The translations under genes were made by a program, and so were the position numbers. A stretch of 51,317 bases of DNA from an uncultured Roseburia sp. (lineage in GTDB: Bacteria; Bacillota; Clostridia; Lachnospirales; Lachnospiraceae), in the NCBI GenBank assembly GCA_900548205.1, contig URJS01000007.1, positions 1-51,317 on the forward strand, given 5' to 3'. The number at the start of each line of letters is the position of its first letter. The first letter of the stretch is position 1. The notes beneath the pieces were generated by a model, which had not been told where the DNA came from, did not search any database, and was given only the letters and a program-made list of their open reading frames with translations. Shown piece after piece: positions 24,471 through 32,504 of this stretch.

Positions 24471-25100
24471 TTAGCAACTGATCATAACCTGCTTTTTTGT
24501 AGGATATATGGACAAGACCAAATAAATGTCATCCTCCAAGACTTCCTGCACTGTAAGATATGAATAATTATAGGAAACAGAAAAATAATAAGGCAAATGT
24601 ATCAATACTTTACTCTGCGGACGCAACTGAAACATCTGCGATCCGTTCTCTATTTGCGGGTTTGCAACCGTATATAACTCATCGCTAATCTGTAGCTTAT
24701 AATCTGTTGCCACCAGTTCAAAATATGAAAGATTAATCCCAGTCTCCTTTTCTTCTGTTCCTATATTTTCTATCGTCACATCCACGACGTACACCATTTC
24801 TGGATAAGTCATACTTTTTACAGGAAACAATTCATCGACCGTTCCCTCATAACCGTATTCTGTTAAAAACTCCTCACAGCTTTTAACGGAAGCTCCTTCT
24901 ACGGTAACGGCATAATCGTCTGCAACCTCGTATTCCTCTAAAAAATAATCCCTCTCCAGCTTCACCATTTCGCCCATCTCATAGGTTTTTGTCTGTGCTA
25001 TATGCAAACCTTTATTAATCTGCATAATTCTTGACAACACACCTACCAGTAAAAGTAATATCATTACCCCCAGCAGCATAAGTCTATATTTTTTATTCAT
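24471..25100 (-). CDS. membrane-anchored DUF5028-like protein
   Basis: A 209-residue protein starting MNKKYRLMLLGVMILLLLVG, a signal anchor (helix about 6-24). The rest is an extracytoplasmic beta-rich domain with acidic patches and a VVDVTIENIG strand typical of Ig-like or DUF4352-type folds. It resembles DUF5028 proteins found beside small ABC exporters in gut Firmicutes; this match is from memory. The start is set at 25100, overlapping the ATPase gene by 8 bp. It is the last gene of the operon. A role in immunity or export is inferred. Confidence 0.65.
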   Translation of the reverse strand: MNKKYRLMLLGVMILLLLVGVLSRIMQINKGLHIAQTKTYEMGEMVKLERDYFLEEYEVADDYAVTVEGASVKSCEEFLTEYGYEGTVDELFPVKSMTYPEMVYVVDVTIENIGTEEKETGINLSYFELVATDYKLQISDELYTVANPQIENGSQMFQLRPQSKVLIHLPYYFSVSYNYSYLTVQEVLEDDIYLVLSIYPTKKQVMISC

Positions 25101-25737
25101 TATTCTCCACCTTTCGCGCCCTGCCACAATCCAGTTCATAGATTTCATCCGTCATTCCCTTCAACAGTTCACCGTCATGACACGAAAGAATAACCAACGC
25201 CCCCCGCTCTGTTTCTTCCCGCACAATCTTCTGTAGTAGCTCGATCCCACTGTCATCAAGTGCGTTTGTAGGCTCATCAAGGATTAGCAAATCCGGTTTT
25301 TCCATAATCGCGGCAGCAATTCCGAGACGCTGCTTCATACCAAGCGAATATTTTTTATATTTTTTCAAATCATTACTGTCTAAACCAACGCGCCATATTG
25401 CTTTATTTATCTCCTTATCCCCGATTTTACCCTCAATATCTGCCAAAATCTTCAAGTTCTGATACCCTGTATGATTTTCCAAAAACGCAGGATTTTCCAA
25501 TAGAATTCCAATACTTTTAGGGAACGCGATGTCAGTACCCAAAACCTCTCCATCTATCGTAATTCTCCCTTCTGTCGGAAAAATCAATCCCGCTATCATC
25601 CGCATTAGCATTGTTTTTCCGGATCCGTTTCGCCCCTTTAATCCAACTGCCCTTCCCGAATGAAGCTCCATGGAAATGTTATCCAATACTCTTGTTTTTT
25701 TTATTTCTTTCCCAATATTCTCTATTTTTAAAACCAT
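25093..25737 (-). CDS. ABC transporter ATP-binding protein
   Basis: A 214-residue ATPase with Walker A GRNGSGKT, signature YSLGMKQRLGI, Walker B LLILDEPTNAL and switch His in SCHD. The LanF/BcrA-type layout (a single ATPase domain with separate permeases) matches drug or peptide exporters. The start at 25737 (MVLKIENIG) has GAGGGG 6 nt upstream; a longer frame would overlap the permease gene. It energises the two permeases encoded just before it. Confidence 0.88.
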   Translation of the reverse strand: MVLKIENIGKEIKKTRVLDNISMELHSGRAVGLKGRNGSGKTMLMRMIAGLIFPTEGRITIDGEVLGTDIAFPKSIGILLENPAFLENHTGYQNLKILADIEGKIGDKEINKAIWRVGLDSNDLKKYKKYSLGMKQRLGIAAAIMEKPDLLILDEPTNALDDSGIELLQKIVREETERGALVILSCHDGELLKGMTDEIYELDCGRARKVENNE

Positions 25738-25747
25738 CTGTTTCCCC

Positions 25748-26590
25748 TCAATTCTCCATTGCCAGCATATCGTATTTTTGAAAACATAGTCCTCCAACCA
25801 ACATTGCCAATAGACATATTACAACTGCCCAGCCAATTCCTCCAAAAAGCCCAAAGCCGCCTTCAATAACATAGGCACTTCGGATTGGCATGGCGTAATT
25901 ACCTATAAATATTGAACTCTGAAAATAAGTTGACAGCACAAAAATCACTGCCATAATTCCAAAGCTAAAAACAGGTCTGGTTATCAGGCTAAACATTGTC
26001 TGGAGAATACTTAAACTGATCACAGTCATCATCGGAACCAGAAGAATATAAAAAGAAAGCATCATGGCATACTCCGTATGTATCCCTTCCATTCCCAGCA
26101 ACTTGTCAATGAGCGGTGCAGTAATCGTGAACGAGACTCTCTCTCCCATTACAACACACCACAACAGGACAGTTACATACAAAACACCATAGCCACACAA
26201 TGTATATAGCATATTCCATACGCATTTTGATAACCACCAGCTCCATCTGCTTTTGGCGCGGGGAAGGATTACCTTGCCCATTCCCAAAAGATCACGATTG
26301 GAATAATAAAGGGTACTGTAAAGAAAATAAGCATTCAGCAAAAACCACTTTGCCGGAAATGGAACTGTTTCATCCACACCGACATGATATTCCTTCGCAC
26401 CACTCATAAAATAAAACAAATAATCCATGTAGGTTGCCTGCGGCACATCCTTTCCCCGGTAGCAATTAGAACGATATAAATAGAAATCTGCACAAAAAAA
26501 CAATGTCAATGCCACCATAATCAAAAGCTTCCATCTATTTTGCCAAAACCCCTGCCGCATATCATATCGTATCATTCTATAAATCTTCAT
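25748..26590 (-). CDS. ABC transporter permease subunit 2
   Basis: A 280-residue membrane protein starting MKIYRMIRYDMRQGFWQNRW, with six predicted hydrophobic helices (one near the N-terminus, the rest from about residue 85). An N-terminal cytoplasmic amphipathic stretch (RYDMRQGFWQNRWK) is typical of ABC-2-like permeases. It overlaps the upstream permease gene by 14 bp and is followed 10 bp later by the ATPase. No family beyond ABC-2-like export can be assigned. Confidence 0.7.
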   Translation of the reverse strand: MKIYRMIRYDMRQGFWQNRWKLLIMVALTLFFCADFYLYRSNCYRGKDVPQATYMDYLFYFMSGAKEYHVGVDETVPFPAKWFLLNAYFLYSTLYYSNRDLLGMGKVILPRAKSRWSWWLSKCVWNMLYTLCGYGVLYVTVLLWCVVMGERVSFTITAPLIDKLLGMEGIHTEYAMMLSFYILLVPMMTVISLSILQTMFSLITRPVFSFGIMAVIFVLSTYFQSSIFIGNYAMPIRSAYVIEGGFGLFGGIGWAVVICLLAMLVGGLCFQKYDMLAMEN

Positions 26591-27434
26591 ACCTTTTCCC
26601 CGCGTACATAATTGCTCCAAAAGAAATCGCAAACAAAACAAGCATTTCCAGCAGAATAATTCCTGTATCCGCCCGATTTTCAATACAGGTGGCGTGTAGA
26701 AAATGCAGGGGAGAAATTTCTTTATATACCCTAAATTGCAAAAATGTACGGCAATTGTGAAGAATCAGAACTAAAATATATGGCAACAAAAGTACTGCTA
26801 TTTTATTTTTGGTAAAAATCGAAATCGCATATGCCATTACTGCAAACAATCCTGCAAATGCAAAGTCAAGCAACAAATAATTCACCACAAAAAGCAGCGG
26901 ATTTGTATAAAATAATCCCGACCACAGAGAACCATGCCGTATGGGATAATATAGTTCATACAGGATAGAAGGCTGATATGCCGGAACAAAGCACGCCACA
27001 CCGACAAAATTGATCAACAGCGGAAGTGTCACCACACAGCCTCCAGCAATAAAAACCGCTATATATTTTGCTAAAAAGTACTCGGTTCTCCCTCCATGCA
27101 AAATAGGAAGCTTTTGGTAACCACTTCTGTTCTCCACACAATAGGACCATCCATAGGGGAATACTGCCAGCAAGGGAATCAGAAAGAAAAACAATGCATA
27201 TCCCATAGATTCGCTTTCTCCTCCCATCCAGCTATTATAGAGACTGACAATTCCCCACATCGGATTACCGCTGATAATCTCCATCTGATCTTTTACCTGA
27301 AAATATCCATCCACGGTATATAATCCGCTGAAAAAAGCACACGCCATTCCAAAACAAAGCGTAATCCAAAAATAAGTATTATGTGTCGCCTTCCACAACT
27401 CCATCCGCAGCAATTTTCCAAAATGTTTATTCAT
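26577..27434 (-). CDS. ABC transporter permease subunit 1
   Basis: A 285-residue polytopic membrane protein starting MNKHFGKLLRMELWKATHNT, again with an amphipathic N-terminal stretch before the first helix. A large extracytoplasmic loop follows, then six hydrophobic helices. It is distantly like its partner permease. The start at 27434 is preferred because a longer frame would run into the lipoprotein gene; an AAGGAG site is very close, with AGGG further upstream. Confidence 0.7.
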   Translation of the reverse strand: MNKHFGKLLRMELWKATHNTYFWITLCFGMACAFFSGLYTVDGYFQVKDQMEIISGNPMWGIVSLYNSWMGGESESMGYALFFFLIPLLAVFPYGWSYCVENRSGYQKLPILHGGRTEYFLAKYIAVFIAGGCVVTLPLLINFVGVACFVPAYQPSILYELYYPIRHGSLWSGLFYTNPLLFVVNYLLLDFAFAGLFAVMAYAISIFTKNKIAVLLLPYILVLILHNCRTFLQFRVYKEISPLHFLHATCIENRADTGIILLEMLVLFAISFGAIMYAGKRYEDL

Positions 27435-27472
27435 ACTCCTTACCCTGAACTTTCCCTCACAGCAAATCCCTG

Positions 27473-28216
27473 TCATTTTTCCTGCAAGCATAGATAGTGA
27501 TAATTTTCCCGTCCAGTTCCTGTTCCATCTATTACATAATAAAGCGGCTCTTTCAGCATTGATTCCGGAAGAATCCATCCAATCTGTATCTGTACCTCCG
27601 CCCCTTTTTCCAAATTATATTTATAATAATCTTTTTCCACATTTTCCTGTGCATGATGACTAAAATATTCTGCCTCAAACACCTTCCCGCTTGACCTATT
27701 CAAAAACGCCTCTGTCACCAGACTGTGTTCTGCATATAATTGCGGTATTTCCTGATTTTTATCATACCCCTGAAAATCAACATTGTTTACCGCAACCGTA
27801 AGTAATAATATCTGGTACTTTTCCGATCCGGTATCCATGCAGGGCACAAAGGAATTCTCATCCTGGATGAGATCCTGCACATAAAAATCTTCCTTTTTCA
27901 ATCCTAATTCTCCGATACTATCTGCAATTTCCACCTTTTCTACCGCATATTCCACCGTCTGCTTATACGGACTAACCCATACCATAGTATCCCCGAATCC
28001 TACAACCCTATCAGAATCTGATACTTGGCTTTCTCCCTCTGTTGCACTTTCTACTTCGCCTTCTAAAGTATCCCCATCCTGCCCGGCACCCGCAATTTCC
28101 TTTTGTACACTGTCCTTGACATTATCCTCAAATTCCCGATAGGAGCAGGCTGACACACTTCCCATAAGAACACCTGCCACTATCATCAACCCCGCCATTC
28201 TTTTTCCCATTTGCAT
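27473..28216 (-). CDS. DUF5027-like lipoprotein
   Basis: A 247-residue lipoprotein with signal peptide and lipobox VSAC (Cys24). An acidic linker (to about residue 70) leads to an extracytoplasmic beta-rich domain with WVSPYKQTVEYAVEKVEI and VAVNNVDFQGY strands. It resembles DUF5027 lipoproteins, which occur with DUF5028 proteins and ABC exporters (from memory). It shares its general fold pattern with the last gene of the operon. A role as surface receptor or immunity protein is inferred. The ribosome site is AAGGAG, 8-10 nt before the ATG. Confidence 0.68.
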   Translation of the reverse strand: MQMGKRMAGLMIVAGVLMGSVSACSYREFEDNVKDSVQKEIAGAGQDGDTLEGEVESATEGESQVSDSDRVVGFGDTMVWVSPYKQTVEYAVEKVEIADSIGELGLKKEDFYVQDLIQDENSFVPCMDTGSEKYQILLLTVAVNNVDFQGYDKNQEIPQLYAEHSLVTEAFLNRSSGKVFEAEYFSHHAQENVEKDYYKYNLEKGAEVQIQIGWILPESMLKEPLYYVIDGTGTGRENYHYLCLQEK

Positions 28217-28247
28217 AAGTCACTCTCCTTATTCTGAACTTTTGACT

Positions 28248-28292
28248 CATGCCCCATAACCCGCTCTAAAAATCCCCAAATTATGAGGCATG
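28248..28292 (-). terminator. hairpin between secreted-protein gene and lipoprotein gene
   Basis: CATGCCCCATAA (28248-28259) and TTATGAGGCATG (28281-28292) pair over 12 bp with one mismatch. There is no long T tract on the minus strand, so it may be a leaky terminator or an mRNA-stabilising end that raises the level of the upstream secreted-protein transcript. Confidence 0.45.
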
Positions 28293-28310
28293 ATAATCTT
28301 TTATAGCTTT

Positions 28311-28775
28311 TTAATTTACACTCGGGTAATTTCCCGCACAGTCAGGGCTCCAATACCCGGCAATCACACCATTTTGCAAATCCCGATAGAACCGTATGCG
28401 AGCCTTGTTTTTTCCATGTTCTCCAACAGTTTGCCTGATCCGCCATTTTCCAAGATTGACCCGGACAGCTTTTCCCCCGTATGTCTCAGTACTTATAGAA
28501 TGAATATTGTCATTATTATCCCAATCTCCAATCCCACCCAGTACATCGCATTTTGTATAATCAGACGGGGCATCATTCAGGAAGATGTAAGTGGAGGATT
28601 TATCTATCTTATTGCGCCACTCTGTCTCCCCTGTACCTCCTGAAGCCAACTCTAAATAAATACTAAATGGCTTATCCTCCGTATTCGGCGCCATATCCTT
28701 TGCCGAAACAGAATTCGCAAATATTCCCGTCAATGCGGCTGTCAGTGCCATAATCATGCATAATCTTTTTTTCAT
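28311..28775 (-). CDS. secreted DUF2712-like protein, possible bacteriocin-type effector
   Basis: A 154-residue protein with a clear Sec signal peptide (MKKRLCMIMALTAALTGIFA, cleavage near SVSA-K). The mature part of about 125 residues is a compact beta-type domain containing KPFSIYLELA, KSSTYIFLNDAP and the terminal GVIAGYWSPDC. The FSxxL start, KSSxY centre and final GYWSPD are features I associate with DUF2712 secreted proteins next to ABC exporters. It has two mature cysteines (CDV and PDC), allowing one disulphide. The start at 28775 has a good AGGAG site. It is the first full gene of the operon, as in bacteriocin loci. Confidence 0.7.
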   Translation of the reverse strand: MKKRLCMIMALTAALTGIFANSVSAKDMAPNTEDKPFSIYLELASGGTGETEWRNKIDKSSTYIFLNDAPSDYTKCDVLGGIGDWDNNDNIHSISTETYGGKAVRVNLGKWRIRQTVGEHGKNKARIRFYRDLQNGVIAGYWSPDCAGNYPSVN

Positions 28776-28884
28776 TAGGATACCTCTCCTTTCGTTTGAA
28801 ACCTTTTTGTTTTTTACATCCCCATAAACTACCACATAGTAACGTTATTTTTTGTTCCCTCTCCCCCTTCCCTTTGTGCTTTAT

Positions 28885-28941
28885 TTACGGAGCCGCCTTT
28901 ATCAGAGTCATCAATATGGCAAATGAAACCTTTGATAACAT
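28885..28941 (-). CDS. possible 18-residue peptide upstream of the secreted protein
   Basis: An ATG at 28941 follows AGGAGAGG by 6 nt and opens MLSKVSFAILMTLIKAAP, a short hydrophobic peptide. The ORF lies about 58 nt after the predicted start of transcription and 109 nt before the secreted-protein gene. It could be a leader peptide, a signalling peptide or a chance ORF. The good ribosome site is the main support. Confidence 0.4.
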   Translation of the reverse strand: MLSKVSFAILMTLIKAAP

Positions 28942-29005
28942 TGATAACCTCTCCTGAAACAAGCATATAAAACCACTTCTATTTCTCCAAAAATAAATTA
29001 TCCTT

Positions 29006-29033
29006 ATTATACATATGTAGTATGTAAATTCAA
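29006..29033 (-). promoter_or_regulatory. promoter of the secreted-protein/ABC operon
   Basis: On the minus strand TTGAAT (29033-29028) and TATAAT (29011-29006) are 16 bp apart. The spacer contains the palindrome TACATATGTA, which could be an operator. Confidence 0.55.
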
Positions 29034-29090
29034 TTATTTTATTGTTAACAATCTATGAATATTTCGCTGCGCGGTCTACCCTTATACAAA

Positions 29091-29127
29091 AAAACAGGCG
29101 GTAAGAAAAGTTCTTACCGCCTGTTTT
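29091..29127. terminator. strong bidirectional terminator
   Basis: A 17-bp perfect stem (29091-29107 with 29111-29127) has a 3-nt loop, starts AAAA and ends TTTT. It isolates the ABC operon from the leftward gene at 29201. Confidence 0.85.
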
Positions 29128-29200
29128 CTAAAAATAGCTTTTTGATTTCATGATAAACTATCCGTCATCCCATCAAACGAAAGCCGCAGCTGCAGCTTTC

Positions 29201-29653
29201 TTATGCCGCCTGCTTCTTAAGCTGCGCGCCTCCAACGACCAGCAGGACCGGTCCGACAATCCCTGCCAGCAGATTGCACAATCCCATAAGATTGAACCCG
29301 ATATTGATCCCAAAGATACCGAACACCAGAAATACGGTGCCCCATGCAATGAAAAAGTTATGGGAACGATCTGTCTTTTTTAAGATCAGCAGACTTACCA
29401 CAATCTTTAAAATGGAAAAAGCAGACGTAATTGCCAGTGTTACATATCCAATGGTCGAAACCAGTCCAACGGCAGAATCCATATCCACGCCCGCCTGATC
29501 AAACTGGCTCTCTACCATCGCCGCCTCCTCGGGAGACAAATCGTTCATGGAAGAAAGTGATTTGTTCACATTCACCACACCGACAACGATGGAGACCGCC
29601 GCGAACACGGCAATCAATAGTGCCCCAATACGAATTAATTTCTTTGCGTCCAT
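29201..29653 (-). CDS. hypothetical integral membrane protein, 150 aa
   Basis: Four hydrophobic helices (about 8-28, 62-88, 98-115, 120-142) with an acidic extracytoplasmic loop (SPEEAAMVESQFDQAGVDMD) after the first. It ends in a short Lys-rich tail. No family recognised. A good AGGAG site precedes the ATG. It lies behind the GH95-like gene in the same direction with a 66-bp gap and in front of a strong terminator. Confidence 0.6.
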   Translation of the reverse strand: MDAKKLIRIGALLIAVFAAVSIVVGVVNVNKSLSSMNDLSPEEAAMVESQFDQAGVDMDSAVGLVSTIGYVTLAITSAFSILKIVVSLLILKKTDRSHNFFIAWGTVFLVFGIFGINIGFNLMGLCNLLAGIVGPVLLVVGGAQLKKQAA

Positions 29654-29719
29654 ACATAAACTCCTTTGTATTTAAGATTTGACCAATGCCTTCGCCACTC
29701 CTTGACCAAAGCCTTGGAT

Positions 29720-31957
29720 CTAGAAATATTCTACCATACCCCCACTTCTTTCGCAAGACCTCCACCGCCATATTTTTCCTGCCTTCAAGCGCACCCGCAT
29801 CTCCTCCTTCAGGCAGCTGCCCTCCACAATTATCTCCTGCTCCCGGCTTGCGTGAAGCTCAAGTGATACGAGCCTCCCATTCTCCATGCCTGCCGATACG
29901 ATAATTCCGCCGACTGCCCGAAAGCCGGAAAACGCCAACTCCTTCTTTTTCCATGCCTGCGGAACTGCCGGAAACAGCCGTATCCGCCCCTCCTGCGTCT
30001 GGAGCAGCATTTCCTGAAGGGCGTCCGCCGCATACATATTTGCCTCAAGCGTAAACGGGCGGTAATGGAACGAGCTGTAGCCCCTGTTTTTATAATCTCC
30101 GTTCAAGTGAAATCCATTGATGGAGCAGAAGCTTTCCCAGAAAATCCGAAGCTGCTCCCACGCGCCCTCTCCGTTCCCCTGCACCGCATAAAGATGCGAC
30201 ATCCAGCAGAAGGAAAATCCAACCCACATACCGGTGCCCAGCCGTTCATAGTCCGCGATCACTGCATCCACGATCCGCCGTTCCTCCGGCGTCTGATAGC
30301 CGATCAGATGAAGCGGGCAAATCGCCATTGCATTTGAAAGATGGCGATGAGACTCTCTAAGCGCCTCATCCGGCGCAAGCAGCAAAACACCCTTCTCATC
30401 AACGGCAAGCTCCGGCAGCTTCTCCAAAATCTCCTTCCAGCGGAGACGCTCCTTCTCCAAGCCTAATTCTTTTGCGTAATCTGTCAGACGCTGATACAAA
30501 TACCGTAGCAGAGCCAGGTCATAGTTACTGTTTGGCGTCACCCACGCCTTTGCCTCATCATCATGAATCTCCGGCGAGCTGGATACCGGCAGATAATATT
30601 TCCCATCTTCTCCAAGCTGCAGAAGCTCCGTAATACAAAGCGCCGTCTCCCGCAGATAAACCCATGCCCTCTCTGCAAGAAACCTCCGGTCTCCCGTATA
30701 TTGATAATACAGATCAAAAGACTGACAAAGCCATATCTGCTGCGTGGGGCTTAACGAATACATCGGCCAGCCGCCCAGCGGCTTCCCGTCAATCGTCATG
30801 ACGCCCGGCAGGCAAATCCCGTCCGTCCCATAAAAATTCTTCGCAAACCGCGCCGCCGCAGGACGCAGACTCCAGAGAAAATCAAGAAAGCTCTCACCCT
30901 CCTCCAGATGATTCGCCTTGAAAAAATGAGAATAACACAGCTGGGTATTCAAATCATTGTGATAGTCACCCTTCCACGGCGGCAGGCATCCGTCATCCGC
31001 CGTCCAAACACCCTGCAGCGGCATGGGATAACACCCCTTGCGTGAACACGATGCAAACAGATAATTGGTCATATCCCACTGCCGCTTTGCCAACGCATCC
31101 GGCAGCTTAACGCTGCTTTTTCCCCAATAAGCGCTCCACCAGTCTCTGTGTGTCCTCACATGCACCTCATACCCCTGCGAAATCTGCCCACAGAGCAGCC
31201 GCTCATTTTCCGCAATCCATTCCTCGCCGTCCCGTGAGCTGATAATCCTCCAAAAAATCAGCGTGCTCTCCTGCATCTGCCGGATCGCCGCAATAACTCC
31301 ATAAGAAAATCCAGCCGCAGCCGGCTGGATATAGCGGAGCAGCTCGAGCGTCTCCGAGACGCTCCGACGCTCCTTCTGCACAGGCGGGTAGTGGAGATTT
31401 TTTAGGCTGCCCTGCGATATTTCCCGCTGGTTTGGATCATACGTCCACATCTCCGCTTCCTCTGTACACCCAAACTGCGGGTTTTGCAGTTCCACAGAGA
31501 ACTCCTGCCGCGGCGCTCCCGCACGGATCATTCCCGTTCCATTCAACGCATGGCAGATTGCTTCGATTTTTATCCGACGCTCCCCGACACCTGCCAAAAC
31601 CGTCGCCTGCGCGCGCTCAATATCAAGCGACGACGCAACCGAGGACGCTCCCTGAAAACACAGGACAAGTCCCCCGGCAGGCAGCTTGGTCGGAGCCGGA
31701 TACTGATAAGGCGCATCAAAAATACGGCGTATTTCATCGGTATCTCCCATGTGCGCAAGACGCACGAGATTTTGATAGGTAAACTCCGGCGCATCTGTAT
31801 TTTTCGGCACAGACAGATCCCAGATGTCCGTTCTGTCAAGCCCGAACCGAAGCGCCTGCGCCGTCCCCCAGATTAGGCATCCGACCCTTCCGTTTCCCAG
31901 AGGGATTGCTTCATCCCACCGCCGGATCGGCTCCAAAAATTTTAACTGCTCTCTCAT
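29720..31957 (-). CDS. GH95-like glycoside hydrolase (alpha-L-fucosidase family)
   Basis: A 745-residue cytoplasmic protein (no signal peptide) with the GH95 layout: N-terminal beta domain (AIPLGNGRVGCLIWG), (alpha/alpha)6 barrel and C-terminal beta domain. The general-acid region SSSPEIHD is kept. Compared with the family as I recall it, the Asn-x-Asn pair reads DLNTQ (first Asn replaced by Asp, near residue 340), and the assisting Asp in an IDGNFG-type string reads LEAN (Glu, near 640). Substrate may therefore be an alpha-L-fucoside or a related sugar such as L-galactoside. The start at 31957 follows GAGGG by 7 nt; an ATG six codons earlier lacks a site. It is probably in one unit with the frameshifted membrane-protein gene upstream. 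Confidence 0.75.
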   Translation of the reverse strand: MREQLKFLEPIRRWDEAIPLGNGRVGCLIWGTAQALRFGLDRTDIWDLSVPKNTDAPEFTYQNLVRLAHMGDTDEIRRIFDAPYQYPAPTKLPAGGLVLCFQGASSVASSLDIERAQATVLAGVGERRIKIEAICHALNGTGMIRAGAPRQEFSVELQNPQFGCTEEAEMWTYDPNQREISQGSLKNLHYPPVQKERRSVSETLELLRYIQPAAAGFSYGVIAAIRQMQESTLIFWRIISSRDGEEWIAENERLLCGQISQGYEVHVRTHRDWWSAYWGKSSVKLPDALAKRQWDMTNYLFASCSRKGCYPMPLQGVWTADDGCLPPWKGDYHNDLNTQLCYSHFFKANHLEEGESFLDFLWSLRPAAARFAKNFYGTDGICLPGVMTIDGKPLGGWPMYSLSPTQQIWLCQSFDLYYQYTGDRRFLAERAWVYLRETALCITELLQLGEDGKYYLPVSSSPEIHDDEAKAWVTPNSNYDLALLRYLYQRLTDYAKELGLEKERLRWKEILEKLPELAVDEKGVLLLAPDEALRESHRHLSNAMAICPLHLIGYQTPEERRIVDAVIADYERLGTGMWVGFSFCWMSHLYAVQGNGEGAWEQLRIFWESFCSINGFHLNGDYKNRGYSSFHYRPFTLEANMYAADALQEMLLQTQEGRIRLFPAVPQAWKKKELAFSGFRAVGGIIVSAGMENGRLVSLELHASREQEIIVEGSCLKEEMRVRLKAGKIWRWRSCERSGGMVEYF

Positions 31958-31999
31958 GCATGTACCCTCATCCATTTCCCTGCCAATTACCTTTTCTGT

Positions 32000-32135
32000 C
32001 TATCTGTACTGTCTGTTATACAGCCACAGCAGAAAAATCAGTCCCGCCAGACCAAGCAGCATGATCCCAAGACCTGCCGGACCGATATTTCTCTGCCCGA
32101 TCACGACCAAAGCGACACACACAGAAAAATTTCAT
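32000..32135 (-). pseudogene. frameshifted small membrane protein (DUF6903-like)
   Basis: An ATG at 32135 with a perfect AGGAGG opens a frame that does not match the membrane helix behind it. In the next frame the DNA reads VVIGQRNIGPAGLGIMLLGL, then AGLIFLLWLYNRQYR and a stop at 32000, a typical end of the roughly 50-60 residue DUF6903-like proteins found beside glycosidase and sugar-transport genes. The interval is 136 nt, not a multiple of three. The break lies between an AAATTTTTC run and a TGTGTGTG run, both slippage-prone. It could be a true inactivation, phase variation or a sequencing error. Confidence 0.5.
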
Positions 32136-32504
32136 ACTGTAAATCCTCCTTTTCACTAAAAATGATCGACTTTTTAGTTACCCTTATCTTAACTGTTTCC
32201 AACTTAATCTCCAATGCTTATTTTGCTTATTTTTTTATAATTCTTGTCTTTTCTGTTTCTTTCCTTATTATATAATCTGTTTTTCTTTCTTCCCGTCTCT
32301 CCCTTCCCGCTCCGTCACTTTCACATAAACCTATGCTTTCTTCTTTCTTTTTTTCGTATATTTCTCCAGCTTTTGTAATGATTTAAGATTTTCTTTTTAT
32401 TCTCATATTCTTTGCCCCCACAGGAACTATTTTCCAGGAAACAAGATTTCTAAGATGCTTTCCTCCCATGAAAAATGATGCCAAAGTCTCCCTTTCCCAA
32501 GCAG
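32136..32504. other. AT- and pyrimidine-rich intergenic region
   Basis: No gene is credible here. The stretch is strongly T/C-rich on the plus strand. A weak promoter for the leftward glycosidase unit (TTGGAA and TAACTA, 16 bp apart on the minus strand near 32180-32205) is possible. No stable terminator is seen next to the amidohydrolase stop at 32505. Confidence 0.4.

Noticed and set aside
28836..29090. tRNA or riboswitch in the 5' region of the ABC operon
   Set aside because: No cloverleaf or known aptamer core could be found; the region is explained by a promoter, a possible small ORF and AT-rich spacer.
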